Shown here: positions 25,849-34,870 of the stretch, piece after piece
How the letters are laid out: each line of letters starts with the position of its first letter
Position numbering within the stretch: position 1 is the first letter of the stretch
NCBI GenBank assembly: GCA_902596655.1
Contig: CACJUX010000002.1
Location: 1 to 64,000 of the forward strand
DNA length: 64,000 nucleotides
From: an uncultured SAR116 cluster alpha proteobacterium
Lineage (GTDB): Bacteria; Pseudomonadota; Alphaproteobacteria; Puniceispirillales; Puniceispirillaceae
Direction of reading: 5' to 3'
Program-made: the position numbers and the translations under genes
The notes under the pieces: generated by a model
The model's database searches: none
What the model was told of the DNA's origin: nothing
The model's input: the letters and a program-made list of their open reading frames with translations, nothing else

Positions 25849-26016
25849 TTAGGCGAGCACCGCCTCAAGCCAGTCCTGCCGCCGTCCAATCAGTATAAGA
25901 TTGGCACTGGTGATGGACCGGGCTGTCGCCATGAAGGCCCCGATGCCGCCACCTGTGATCAATGCTGTCTTTTCAGCAACGTTGAACCAAGCGTTGTTAA
26001 ATTTGTGCTCAGCCAA
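25849..26016 (-). pseudogene. 5' stub of a short-chain dehydrogenase (SDR)
   Basis: A 55-codon frame starting at a TTG that overlaps the end of the HpsN-like gene encodes FNVAEKTALITGGGIG, the Rossmann glycine motif, then NLILIGRRQDWLEAVLA, the first nucleotide-binding strands of an SDR. It then stops (25849-25851). The catalytic YxxxK part is gone. SDR genes (HpsO/HpsP) follow hpsN in dihydroxypropanesulfonate gene clusters, so this is likely the remains of one. Confidence 0.6.
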
Positions 26017-27298
26017 GATTCTCGCCTGGAAAATATTTACGCAAACGAATATCGGCGGAACGGGCATGCCCCTCCATACCCTCAAGGCGGGAGATACGCG
26101 CCGCAGTTTGGCCAACCTCGCGATTGGCTTCTCTTGTCATCCGCTGGGTGGTAACGATTTTCATAAATTTATGGACTGACAGCCCACCTGTATAGTGCGC
26201 CGCCCCCTTCGTAGGAAGGATGTGATTAGTACCTGAACATTTATCGCCATAGCTCACGGTTGTTTCCTCGCCAACAAACAGAGAACCATAATTCTTCAAC
26301 GTGTCGGAATACCATTGGTCCCGGATTGTGTGGATTTCGAGATGCTCGGCTGCATATTTATCTGAAATCTGCACAACCTCTTCATGCGTATCACAAATGA
26401 TGACCTCGCCATAATCCCTCCACGCGGCTGTCGCGGCATGGCGTGCTTTTTCTGGCAGTGCGCTGATATGTCCGTCTATCTGCGCCATGACATTATCCGC
26501 AAGTTTGCGCGAAGTGGTGAACAACCATGCCGGTGAGTCCGGCCCGTGTTCAGCCTGACTAACAAGATCCGCGGCAATAATAGCTGCGTCTGCTGTGTCG
26601 TCGGCGATAATAGCGATTTCTGTTGGTCCTGCAAACATGTCGATACCGACCCGCCCATATAATGTCCTTTTCGCCTCGGCAACAAAGCGATTGCCAGGAC
26701 CAACTAGAATCCGGGCAGGTTTGCCAGTGAAAAGACCAAAGGCCATAGCGGCAATGCCCTGAACCCCGCCAAGCGAAAGAATGGTATCTGCGCCACAAAT
26801 ATTCATTGCATATATAATTGCCGGATTTGGTCCCTTTTTATTGGGAGCTGAGCAGGCAACGATATGCTCAACGCCGGCCACCTTGGCAGTGGCGATCGAC
26901 ATGATAGCTGATGCCACATGCGCGTAACGTCCACCCGGCACGTAGCAGCCGGCGGTTTCAATGGGAATCAGCTTCTGCCCGGCCCATAGCCCGGGTGACA
27001 GTTCGGTCTCAAACTCTTGAATCGATGTCTTTTGTGCCTCAGCGAATTTTGCTACTCTTTCAAATGCAAATTTGATGTCGTCCTTCAACTGGTCGGAAAC
27101 GGTATCTGCGGCGTTGGCAATGGCCTCTTCTGAGACGATAGCCTCGCCGTGATAGCCATCAAGATCACGGCTATAGGCAAGCGCTGCTTCCTCGCGGCCA
27201 TCCTCAATATCTGCTAGTATATCGGAGACGATTTTACGCGTCTCATCGGTGCCAGTCTGTGGTGTCTTGTTAGCTTTCTTGATATAGGTAATAGCCAT
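26009..27298 (-). CDS. hpsN: sulfopropanediol 3-dehydrogenase (HpsN-like), histidinol dehydrogenase family
   Basis: This is a histidinol-dehydrogenase-family protein of 429 residues from the ATG at 27298 (upstream in-frame ATGs exist at 27310 and 27337). The wording is that of the HpsN branch rather than biosynthetic HisD: the start MAITYIKKA, SPGLWAGQKLIPIETAGCYVPGGRYAH, LGGVQGIAAMAFGLFTGKPARI, FAGPTEIAIIADDTAD, SYGDKCSGTNHILPTKGAAHYTGGLSVHKF and SRLEGMEGHARSADIRL. HpsN oxidises (R)-2,3-dihydroxypropane-1-sulfonate to sulfolactate with 2 NAD+ in the cytoplasm. It lies between remnants of a TRAP permease and an SDR. It looks intact itself. A function as a related polyol dehydrogenase remains possible. 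Confidence 0.8.
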   Translation of the reverse strand: MAITYIKKANKTPQTGTDETRKIVSDILADIEDGREEAALAYSRDLDGYHGEAIVSEEAIANAADTVSDQLKDDIKFAFERVAKFAEAQKTSIQEFETELSPGLWAGQKLIPIETAGCYVPGGRYAHVASAIMSIATAKVAGVEHIVACSAPNKKGPNPAIIYAMNICGADTILSLGGVQGIAAMAFGLFTGKPARILVGPGNRFVAEAKRTLYGRVGIDMFAGPTEIAIIADDTADAAIIAADLVSQAEHGPDSPAWLFTTSRKLADNVMAQIDGHISALPEKARHAATAAWRDYGEVIICDTHEEVVQISDKYAAEHLEIHTIRDQWYSDTLKNYGSLFVGEETTVSYGDKCSGTNHILPTKGAAHYTGGLSVHKFMKIVTTQRMTREANREVGQTAARISRLEGMEGHARSADIRLRKYFPGENLG

Positions 27299-27299
27299 T

Positions 27300-27440
27300 T
27301 TATTGTCCATAAATATAGGTTGGGAACCAAAGTGCAATCTGTGGGAGCATGAAGATCAGCGCCAGGCCCATGAGTTTGATCACCATAAACTGCATCATGC
27401 CGAGAATAATGTCTTTTAAATCCCATTCAGGCGCAACGCC
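27300..27440 (-). pseudogene. 3' stub of a TRAP transporter large permease (DctM type)
   Basis: The last 46 codons read GVAPEWDLKDIILGMMQF and then a hydrophobic helix ending LPQIALWFPTYIYGQ, the conserved final helix and tail of TRAP-T large permeases (pattern FPQIALWLP). The rest of the gene is missing. It ends 1 bp before the HpsN-like start, the usual order in sulfonate gene clusters (transporter then hpsN). Confidence 0.6.
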
Positions 27441-27643
27441 TGCTGCTGCAAAAACAATTCTCAGCTTGGTTGATTTGGACATTAAATCCTCCGTTGTCAT
27501 CTGGCGCCTCCAAATTTAGTTCCCAGCATCCAGTGGTGAAGGCATTACATTGGCCATATTTTGATGAGTAACATCTTTTCAGTTCTCCTCGTCGTCCATA
27601 GGACGGTGATTGAGAAACCGAAAATGAAAAACCGATGAGCAAG

Positions 27644-28279
27644 TCACACCTTAACTCCAGCGTCAAAGCCGCTTATGAGCTTAAGCTCAACAGCACCATC
27701 ATAAGTCATGACGGCAGCCAGATAGACAAGGAATGCAAGCCCGGCATAGGAAAGCCAGCGAAAGCGTAACATGATTTTCATAATGACTGAGGCGAACAGC
27801 GCCATCATAGCAATTGCAAGCCCAAGTCCGAAGATTAGCAGCTGCGTGTTGTCCCGCGCGATTGCAGCAACAGCAACGATGTTGTCAATGGACATTGATA
27901 CATCGGCAATTAAAATTGTGAATAGAGCTCGGCCGAACAATTTGTTGTTACCGCTGTTACTTGCATCACTTACGTTGCGCTGTTCGAGACCCTCAACGCT
28001 GTTAAACTTCCGCAGATCTCTGTAAAAACGCCAGCAGACCCAGCTCAGCAGCAGACCACCAATCAATAAAACCCCCTTGACTGCAAGAAGGTATGTAGCA
28101 ACAACCGCAAAGAAAATCCGCAAACTGGCTGCCAATGCCATGCCAAGCATGATCGCCCGTTTTCGCAGTTCGGGCGCGAGACCAGCTGCTGCCATACCGA
28201 TAACCAGCGCATTGTCACCCGACAGAATGATGTCTGCGAAAATAATCTGCGCAATGTTACTTATAGTGTCGAAAGTCAA
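27644..28279 (-). CDS. TerC family integral membrane protein
   Basis: The 211-residue membrane protein shows TerC hallmarks: IIFADIILSGDNALVIGMAAAGLAP near residues 12-36 and LIADVSMSIDNIVAVAAIA near 123-141, which carry the conserved intramembrane SGDNA and SxDN acids. TerC proteins (YjbE-like group) are linked to metal (manganese) export or metalation of secreted enzymes. It overlaps the GMC oxidoreductase start region by 4 bp (28276-28279), with that gene upstream in the same transcript. Confidence 0.85.
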   Translation of the reverse strand: MTFDTISNIAQIIFADIILSGDNALVIGMAAAGLAPELRKRAIMLGMALAASLRIFFAVVATYLLAVKGVLLIGGLLLSWVCWRFYRDLRKFNSVEGLEQRNVSDASNSGNNKLFGRALFTILIADVSMSIDNIVAVAAIARDNTQLLIFGLGLAIAMMALFASVIMKIMLRFRWLSYAGLAFLVYLAAVMTYDGAVELKLISGFDAGVKV

Positions 28280-29871
28280 AAGGTCTCCTTCAGCACTATA
28301 TCAGATGCCTTTTCGCCTATCATGATTGTCGGGGCGTTAGTGTTGCCGGAAGTGATGACTGGCATGATCGATGCGTCTGCCACACGCAGACCGTCAATCC
28401 CATGTACCTGCAGTCTGTCATTCACAACTGCCATGCTGTCACTGCCCATCTTGCAGGTTCCTGTGGGATGATAGATTGTTGTCGCGGTATTGCGTGCCCA
28501 TTCCAGAATGGCCTCATCATCATTGGTGCCAACGCTTAGACCAGGGCTGTGCTCATCGGTAATCAGTGATTTTACCGGCTCGGTTCCGCAGATGGTCCGT
28601 GCCATCTTAATGCCAGCGACAATGGTGTCACAGTCCGTGTTAGTTGCCAGATAGTTGGGATGAATTGCCGGATGATCATCTGGTTCGCCTGAACGCAGCT
28701 CAAGATGGCCGGTGCTTTCAGGGCGGAGCTGCGACACCGATGCCGTAAATGCAGAGAAGGTGTGTCTACTATCACCCGGTTTGTTAGCACTGAAGGGCTG
28801 GATATGGAACTGAATGTCAGGCGTGTCCAACTCCTGATTGGTTTTTAGAAAGGCTGCGCCAAGGCTGGCTGCCATGGCCATTGGCCCCGAGCCGGTGAGC
28901 GCGTATTCTGCAGCGATGGCAAGTCGCTGAAAGACACTTTTGGTCTCGGTGTTGATCGTGCTGGAGGTGCATTTGAAAACAGGCCGCGCCTGCAAATGGT
29001 CCTGCAAATTCTTGCCGACACCAGGCAGATCGTTCTTTACGTTAATCCCATGCGGCGTCAGTTCGCCACCGGCGCCAACGCCTGAGAGCATCAACAATTG
29101 AGGTGAACCAATGGCTCCCGCCGCGAGGATGATCTCGGCCTTTGCCTTGATGCGTGTTTTTACACCGCTTATCTGACAATCGACTGCTACCGCCTGTTTT
29201 CCCTCAAACACCACTTTGTCTGCTCGGGTGTCGGTGAAGATTGAGAGATTTTTGCGATTGCTGATTGGCTTAAGATAGGCTGCCGCTGAACTGCAGCGTC
29301 TGCCGTTGCGCATCGTCATTTGAAAATAGCCAACGCCTTCTTGGCTTCCACTGTTGTAGTCATCATTATATGGATAGCCAGCTTGTTTTGCTGCATCTAC
29401 CCACGCATCGACAATGTCGCGGGCGACCCTGCTTTCCGACACATTGAGTGGTCCACCTGCGCCGCGGTTCCTGGTTTTGACACCTTCCCAATTTTCTGCG
29501 CGTTTGAACATCGGTAGAACATCGTCCCAGCCCCAACCTTGATTGCCAAGCTGTCGCCAATGATCAAAATCCTGCGTCTGCCCGCGCACATAAAGAAGCC
29601 CATTGATCGAACTGCTGCCACCAAGTACCTTGCCCCTCGGCCATGCGATTGAACGCCCATTTAGTCCGGGATCAGGCTGCGTTTGGTAGCACCAATCAGT
29701 TTTGGGATTTCCCATCATTTTGAAATAGCCGACGGGGATGTGTATCCAAGGCGACCTGTCGAGGCCGCCAGCTTCCAACAGCGCCACCCGATGTCTCGGA
29801 TTGGCTGAAAGGCGGTTTGCAATTACGCAACCTGCAGATCCTGCGCCGACAACGACAAAGTCGAAATCCAC
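28276..29871 (-). CDS. GMC family FAD-dependent oxidoreductase (choline/alcohol dehydrogenase type)
   Basis: The 531-residue protein has the N-terminal FAD fold FVVVGAGSAGCVIANRLS (about 5-22), the GMC signature 1 region GKVLGGSSSINGLLYVRG near 80-97, signature 2 GAIGSPQLLMLSGVG near 253-267, and the C-terminal YHPTGTCKMG with the catalytic His, followed by NTNAPTIMIGEKASD. This wording matches the BetA-like group, whose members oxidise choline or other primary alcohols. There is no betaine-aldehyde dehydrogenase next to it, so choline is only one option. It is the upstream partner of terC and divergent from an IclR regulator (145-bp spacer). Confidence 0.88.
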   Translation of the reverse strand: MDFDFVVVGAGSAGCVIANRLSANPRHRVALLEAGGLDRSPWIHIPVGYFKMMGNPKTDWCYQTQPDPGLNGRSIAWPRGKVLGGSSSINGLLYVRGQTQDFDHWRQLGNQGWGWDDVLPMFKRAENWEGVKTRNRGAGGPLNVSESRVARDIVDAWVDAAKQAGYPYNDDYNSGSQEGVGYFQMTMRNGRRCSSAAAYLKPISNRKNLSIFTDTRADKVVFEGKQAVAVDCQISGVKTRIKAKAEIILAAGAIGSPQLLMLSGVGAGGELTPHGINVKNDLPGVGKNLQDHLQARPVFKCTSSTINTETKSVFQRLAIAAEYALTGSGPMAMAASLGAAFLKTNQELDTPDIQFHIQPFSANKPGDSRHTFSAFTASVSQLRPESTGHLELRSGEPDDHPAIHPNYLATNTDCDTIVAGIKMARTICGTEPVKSLITDEHSPGLSVGTNDDEAILEWARNTATTIYHPTGTCKMGSDSMAVVNDRLQVHGIDGLRVADASIMPVITSGNTNAPTIMIGEKASDIVLKETF

Positions 29872-30016
29872 TTGTCACCCCCAGGAGCCCATTTTTTTAA
29901 TTTTTGAGACTTTTTATCTCTTTTTTAACCATTAATGTTTACTGTGCACGCTGTCCGGTCTGAATCAAGCCTTGAATGTGCTCGTTGGAGAGTGTCAAGA
30001 GAGAAAGCGGTGAAGA

Positions 30017-30781
30017 ATGGCAAAGCGCATTCCACCAAATTTACGAGTTATCCATTTGCTAGAGGCGTTGGCCGAAGCAGCGGAGCCATTGACCCCAACT
30101 GAGCTGAATGGGCAGCTTAATTGGCCAAAGCAGACCATTCATCGCCTGTGCCAGACGATGATGGAAAATGGTCTTCTTGAGCGCCACAATAAACTTCTGC
30201 AGTTGACAACTCGAACCATGGAAATGGTGGCCAGCCTCTCTCGGCTTGCGGTCAATCGAACAATTTGCCACCAGACACTTGTAAGAATGGCCCGAGAGGT
30301 CGGTGAAACGATTAACTTTGTTCGTCCGGAAAAACAGGGAATGATTTATGTTGATCGCGTGGAGACAAACTGGCCGTTTCGCATTATGCTTCCTGTTGGC
30401 ACACATGTGCCGTTTCATTGTACCGCTAGTGGAAAAACATTCTTTGCCAGTCTTCCAAAATTACGCCGTAAACAAATGATCGAGAGCCTCAATTTAGAGG
30501 CTTATACAAATCAGACTCATACCACTGTCGAGTGTCTCGAAGCAGAATTACAGGCGATCAGCAGGAATGGCTTTGCCCTTTATCGTGAAGAATTTTATAC
30601 TGGAATGGTTGCCATTGCGGTGCCGGTCATTGATGGGGCAGGGCGCTACTTCGCGGCTCTGGGCTGTCACGGTCCGGTACAGCGATTCAGTCTTGTCGAT
30701 GCTGAGGCTCGCAAATCTTTGTTGCTCGCAGCATCTGTGGAAATTTCAGCAAGCCTGTTTGGCATGTCTCCGGGTGAATAG
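30017..30781 (+). CDS. IclR-family transcriptional regulator
   Basis: The 254-residue protein has an N-terminal winged HTH (LRVIHLLEALAEAAEPLTPTE, then WPKQTIHRLCQTMMENGLLER, about residues 8-53). The C-terminal effector domain has INFVRPEKQGMIYVDRVE, VPFHCTASGKTFFASLP and the closing VAIAVPVIDGAGRYFAAL. It is divergent from the GMC-terC unit and lies 164 bp upstream of the LivKHMGF importer on the same strand. It may control either or both. Confidence 0.88.
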   Translation: MAKRIPPNLRVIHLLEALAEAAEPLTPTELNGQLNWPKQTIHRLCQTMMENGLLERHNKLLQLTTRTMEMVASLSRLAVNRTICHQTLVRMAREVGETINFVRPEKQGMIYVDRVETNWPFRIMLPVGTHVPFHCTASGKTFFASLPKLRRKQMIESLNLEAYTNQTHTTVECLEAELQAISRNGFALYREEFYTGMVAIAVPVIDGAGRYFAALGCHGPVQRFSLVDAEARKSLLLAASVEISASLFGMSPGE

Positions 30782-30945
30782 TGATGTCAAAAATTAATAA
30801 ATTCGATTTTCTCAATAGGTCTTTTATGACATGGTTGAGCAGTCAGTAATTTGATTATGTAATAGCATATTATTTGATCAATTTGGCTGGCGCCAGATCC
30901 ACCTGATTTTTTTGAGCGGGTGTTAAATAGGAATTGGAGAAAAAT

Positions 30946-32115
30946 ATGAAAAGAATTGTTGTAGCTATTTTGGCAATCGCTGCCGTTGCAAGTGGCGCAG
31001 TATTTTTGCTGCCTGCACAGAATAATAAAGTAAAGGTTGGCTATATGACGACACTCTCAGGTGGAGCTGGTATCATCGGTAAGCAAATGCAGAATGCCGT
31101 CAATCTAGCGATGGAACACACTAACGGCAAACTTGGTGGAAAAGATGCTGAGGTAATTTTTGTTGATGACCAAAGAAAACCCGATGTGGCAAAGCAGCTC
31201 GCGAACCGTTTGATCAAGAGTGATAAAGTTGATGTGATTGCAGGTGTGATATGGTCAAATCTGCTTATGGCCATCCACAAACCGGTCACGCGTTCAGACA
31301 CTTTGTTGATCAGTTCAAACGCTGGTCCGTCGCCTATCGCTGGAGAGGGGTGTCACAAGAATTTTGTATCCATGTCATGGCAGAATGACCAAACTCCCGA
31401 GGGTATGGGCAAGTATCTGCAGGATAGCGGAGTGAAGTCGGTTTATCTGATGGCGCCCAATTATCAAGCTGGCAAAGACATGCTCTCTGGTTTCAAGCGG
31501 CATTACACGGGGGACATCGTTGGCGAGGTCTACACGAAATTGGGACAGGCTGATTTTCAGGCTGAGTTGTCGGCATTGCGTGCCGTCAAGCCGGCGGCGA
31601 CTTTTGTTTTTCAACCAGGCGGTATGGGGATTAATTTCGTCAAACAGTGGAACCAGGCCGGCATGAATGATCTAAGCAAGTTATTTACGGTGTTCACGGT
31701 TGATGGTGTCTCGTTGCCGGCGCTAAAAGACACGGCACTCGGCGTGATTGCAACTCAGACATGGTCTCCTGATCTTGACAATGCAATGAACCAGAAATTT
31801 GTTGCCGATTACCAGGCCAAGCATGGTGGCTATCCGTCCTTCTATGCAGCGCAAGCTTATGACACCATGATGGCGATCGATTATGCGATCGGTAAAGCTG
31901 GTAGTGCCGATACAGAAGCTATGCGTGCAGTGCTAGCTGATGGTGGAATTCCGACAACACGCGGTGAATTGCAAATGAATACGAACCAGTTCCCAATTCA
32001 GAACGTCTATCTGCGTGAAGTGGTGCTGGACTCCGATGGGGTGGCAACAACCAAAGTTATCGATACGGTTTTTGAGGATCATGGTGATGCCTATGCAAAG
32101 GATTGCAAGTTTTAG
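30946..32115 (+). CDS. livK: branched-chain amino acid-type ABC transporter substrate-binding protein (LivK type)
   Basis: The 389-residue protein starts at ATG 30946 with GGAGA in front; a hydrophobic signal segment covers about residues 2-22. The mature part is the LivJ/LivK fold: VKVGYMTTLSGGAGIIGKQM, LGGKDAEVIFVDDQRKPDVAKQ, LLISSNAGPSPIAG, YLMAPNYQAGKDMLSGF and FYAAQAYDTMMAIDYAIGKAG. It is the first gene of a complete importer. The ligand may be an amino acid, amide, or aromatic or aliphatic acid, since the family is broad. The name livK marks the family only. Confidence 0.88.
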   Translation: MKRIVVAILAIAAVASGAVFLLPAQNNKVKVGYMTTLSGGAGIIGKQMQNAVNLAMEHTNGKLGGKDAEVIFVDDQRKPDVAKQLANRLIKSDKVDVIAGVIWSNLLMAIHKPVTRSDTLLISSNAGPSPIAGEGCHKNFVSMSWQNDQTPEGMGKYLQDSGVKSVYLMAPNYQAGKDMLSGFKRHYTGDIVGEVYTKLGQADFQAELSALRAVKPAATFVFQPGGMGINFVKQWNQAGMNDLSKLFTVFTVDGVSLPALKDTALGVIATQTWSPDLDNAMNQKFVADYQAKHGGYPSFYAAQAYDTMMAIDYAIGKAGSADTEAMRAVLADGGIPTTRGELQMNTNQFPIQNVYLREVVLDSDGVATTKVIDTVFEDHGDAYAKDCKF

Positions 32116-32186
32116 GCTATGAAGATGCGTTTCAGTTGAAATTTTCTCAGCTGATGCGCCCCTTTTATTGCAAGGCGAGTTGATCC

Positions 32187-33107
32187 ATGACCTTTACGCT
32201 TCTGCTTGAGCAGATTTTCAACGGTTTGCAGTCTGGCGTAACGCTGTTTTTAATTGCGGCTGGCTTGACCCTGATACTCGGCGTAATGAATTTCGTTTTT
32301 CTGGCCCATGGCGCACAGGTGATGATTGGGGCTTACGCTGCTGCCAGCCTGATCAGCATCACAGGCAATTTCTATGTTGCGGCACTGGCGGCAATTCCCA
32401 TCACCTTTTTGTGCGGTTACGTGCTTGAGTACCTGTTGATAAGACATCTTTATCAACGTGATCACATGGATCAGGTGTTGGCCACCTTTGGTCTAATTCT
32501 GTTCTTTAATGAGTTGATCAGGATTGGTTTCGGCCCGGCGGCGCTATTCTCCAACCTACCACCAAGTCTGTCAGGTTTTGTGTATATCCTGCCAGATTCA
32601 CCCTATCCGGTGTACCGCCTTTTGGTCATTGGAGTGGGACTGGTCTGTGCTGCTGGCATTTACTATCTCGTCACCCGCACAAAGATTGGGGCGATGGTGA
32701 GAGCTGGCGCCAGCAATGAATCTATGGCTGCTGCTCTTGGGGTGAATATTAGGTTGCTGCGGCGGTTTATTTTTTCAGCTGGTGCCTGCTTTGCTGGTAT
32801 TGCTGGTATAATGCTTGGGCCGCTGACAGCTGTTGAACCTGGAATGGGTGAACCATTACTTATCCTGTCTTTGGTCGTGATTATCATAGGTGGTTTGGGG
32901 TCAGTGCACGGTGCATTCATCGCGGCTGTCGTCGTTGGTATTGTCGACACTCTTGGCCGGGTTGTTTTGCCGCTCCTCTTGCGCAGCGTCATGGAACAAT
33001 CTGCTGCAGATGGTGCTGGTCCAGCTCTCGCCTCGATGATGGTTTATCTGTTGATGACAGTTGTGCTGGTATTCAAGCCAACTGGGCTTTTTCCCGCAAA
33101 GGGCTGA
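32187..33107 (+). CDS. livH: branched-chain amino acid-type ABC transporter permease (LivH type)
   Basis: The 306-residue permease has about eight helices and the LivH signatures: NGLQSGVTLFLIAAGLTLILG near residues 11-31, LEYLLIRHLY, and the conserved cytoplasmic loop VRAGASNESMAAALGVN followed by GLGSVHGAFIAAVVVGIVDT. The gene is 71 bp after the binding-protein stop and 6 bp before the livM-like gene. Confidence 0.9.
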   Translation: MTFTLLLEQIFNGLQSGVTLFLIAAGLTLILGVMNFVFLAHGAQVMIGAYAAASLISITGNFYVAALAAIPITFLCGYVLEYLLIRHLYQRDHMDQVLATFGLILFFNELIRIGFGPAALFSNLPPSLSGFVYILPDSPYPVYRLLVIGVGLVCAAGIYYLVTRTKIGAMVRAGASNESMAAALGVNIRLLRRFIFSAGACFAGIAGIMLGPLTAVEPGMGEPLLILSLVVIIIGGLGSVHGAFIAAVVVGIVDTLGRVVLPLLLRSVMEQSAADGAGPALASMMVYLLMTVVLVFKPTGLFPAKG

Positions 33108-33113
33108 AGTAAG

Positions 33114-34121
33114 ATGGACTTATTCAAATTCCTTTGGACTGGGGTGAAAGAGCAGCAAATGCTGTTTGGACTGCTAACAGGATTTGCTTTGTTTCCGATC
33201 TATACGGCCTATGCTGATCTGCCTTTTTGGAATGATGTTGCAATGCGGATCATGCTGCTTGGCATGGCGGCGATGGGGCTGAACCTTATTTTAGGGTATG
33301 GCGGTATGGTGTCCTTTGGTCACGCTGCCTTTGTGGGTATCGGTGCCTATTGCGCTGGTATCAGCCAGTTTTACGGACTGAACAATGGATGGGCCCATCT
33401 GGGACTGAGCTTGGGTGTTTGTGGCATTTTGGGACTTGTCATAAGTTTTCTAGCACTGAGGACCAGCGGGATCTATTTCATTATGATTACGCTTGCGTTT
33501 GCGCAGATGCTGTTCTTCCTTTTTGTCAGCCTTGAACAATATGGGGGTGACGATGGAATGAGTATTAATCGTGCTGATTTCATGCTGTTTGATTTGTATA
33601 ACCCACTCAGGCTCTATTATTTGATCTGGTCCGCTTTGCTGATCATCAGTGTAATCCTTTTGTTTATCGTTCACTCTCGGTTCGGTGTAGTGTTGCGGGC
33701 GATCAATAACAACGAATCACGGGTGGAAGCGCTGGGTCTCTCTCCCCTGCGTTACAAGGTAACCGGCTATATCATTTCGGCAATGATCTGCGGTGTGGCT
33801 GGTACACTATTTGCAAGCTGGCAAGAATATGTGTCACCGGACATCATGCATTGGTCCCGTTCGGGTGAGCTGATGATCATCATCATTCTAGGCGGACTTG
33901 CCACTCTGGCTGGCCCATTGCTGGGTGCGGTAGTGTTTTTCATTCTAGAGGAGTTGTTACCGGAATTGTTAAATCTTGTTGCGCCTAGCTATGCCGAGAA
34001 CTGGATGATTATTTTTGGTCCCATCATGATTTTTGTGGTTTTGTTTGCCCGTGGCGGCTTGATGGGCTGGGTATCGCGATTGGCCGCACGGAGGATGTCC
34101 GACCACGGAGTTGGCCAATGA
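33114..34121 (+). CDS. livM: branched-chain amino acid-type ABC transporter permease (LivM type)
   Basis: The 335-residue permease has LivM motifs: GMAAMGLNLILGYGGMVSFGHAAF near residues 50-73, the ATPase-contact loop VLRAINNNESRVEALGLSPLRYK, and GGLATLAGPLLGAVVFFILEE. It overlaps the livG-like gene by 4 bp (ATGA at 34118-34121), so the two are translationally coupled. Confidence 0.9.
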   Translation: MDLFKFLWTGVKEQQMLFGLLTGFALFPIYTAYADLPFWNDVAMRIMLLGMAAMGLNLILGYGGMVSFGHAAFVGIGAYCAGISQFYGLNNGWAHLGLSLGVCGILGLVISFLALRTSGIYFIMITLAFAQMLFFLFVSLEQYGGDDGMSINRADFMLFDLYNPLRLYYLIWSALLIISVILLFIVHSRFGVVLRAINNNESRVEALGLSPLRYKVTGYIISAMICGVAGTLFASWQEYVSPDIMHWSRSGELMIIIILGGLATLAGPLLGAVVFFILEELLPELLNLVAPSYAENWMIIFGPIMIFVVLFARGGLMGWVSRLAARRMSDHGVGQ

Positions 34122-34867
34122 TCGCCACTGTTCTTGATCTCGTCAATTTGAACAAATCATATGGTGTCTTGCAGGCAACAGCAGACCTTAGCCTATCTGT
34201 CGAGCGTGGACAGATTCACGCATTGATCGGCCCAAATGGAGCTGGCAAGACAACATTGATCAACCAGATATACGGGTCCGAGATACCTGACAGTGGTTGT
34301 GTCTTTCTCAACGGTGAGAATATAACCGGCCTGTCGGTGCCAAAACGTGTGCGAAAGGGTATTGGTCGATCCTTTCAGATTAGCAATGTTTTGACAGAGT
34401 TTGCTGTTATCGAAAATGCCATCATTGCCGAGCAAGCGCGGCGTGATGAGTCCTTTCATTTCTTCCGTCCAGCTTTTAGCGATCAGGACTTGATTGCTGG
34501 TGCAATGATTGTGCTTGAGAGGGTCGGGTTGCAGAAACGGTCTGGTGATCTGGTAGCTGATCTGGCCCATGGGGAGCGCCGCCTTCTCGAACTTGCGCTG
34601 GCACTGTCTGGCACTCCCTCGATGCTGTTGCTTGACGAACCCATGGCGGGTGCCGGATTCGAGGAAACACTGCATATGACAAGGGTTATTGATGGTATGC
34701 GGGACAATGTTGGCATCCTGCTGGTCGAACATGATATGGACGCAGTTTTTCGGCTTGCCGATGTGATTACAGTTCTTGTGGAAGGGCAAATCATCGCTAG
34801 CGGAAAACCTGATGAGATCAGAGCAAACTGCGAGGTTCTTGCAGCATATCTGGGAGACGAGGAATAG
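34118..34867 (+). CDS. livG: branched-chain amino acid-type ABC transporter ATPase (LivG type)
   Basis: The 249-residue ATPase has the Walker A GPNGAGKTT near 37-45, a GRSFQISNVLTEFAVIENAI Q-loop region, the signature ADLAHGERRLLELALALS (a HGE version of LSGGQ, as in the LivG group), and the Walker B LLLDEPMAGAGF. The C-terminal switch histidine is in LLVEHDMDAV. It powers uptake with LivF. Confidence 0.92.
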   Translation: MIATVLDLVNLNKSYGVLQATADLSLSVERGQIHALIGPNGAGKTTLINQIYGSEIPDSGCVFLNGENITGLSVPKRVRKGIGRSFQISNVLTEFAVIENAIIAEQARRDESFHFFRPAFSDQDLIAGAMIVLERVGLQKRSGDLVADLAHGERRLLELALALSGTPSMLLLDEPMAGAGFEETLHMTRVIDGMRDNVGILLVEHDMDAVFRLADVITVLVEGQIIASGKPDEIRANCEVLAAYLGDEE

Positions 34868-34870
34868 GTG

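Noticed and set aside
26009..27298. Biosynthetic histidinol dehydrogenase (HisD)
   Set aside because: Sequence wording fits the HpsN branch and the neighbours are TRAP and SDR stubs, not his genes.
28276..29871. Naming the GMC oxidoreductase BetA (choline dehydrogenase)
   Set aside because: The GMC family is broad, no betaine aldehyde dehydrogenase or BetI is adjacent, and the neighbour is TerC.
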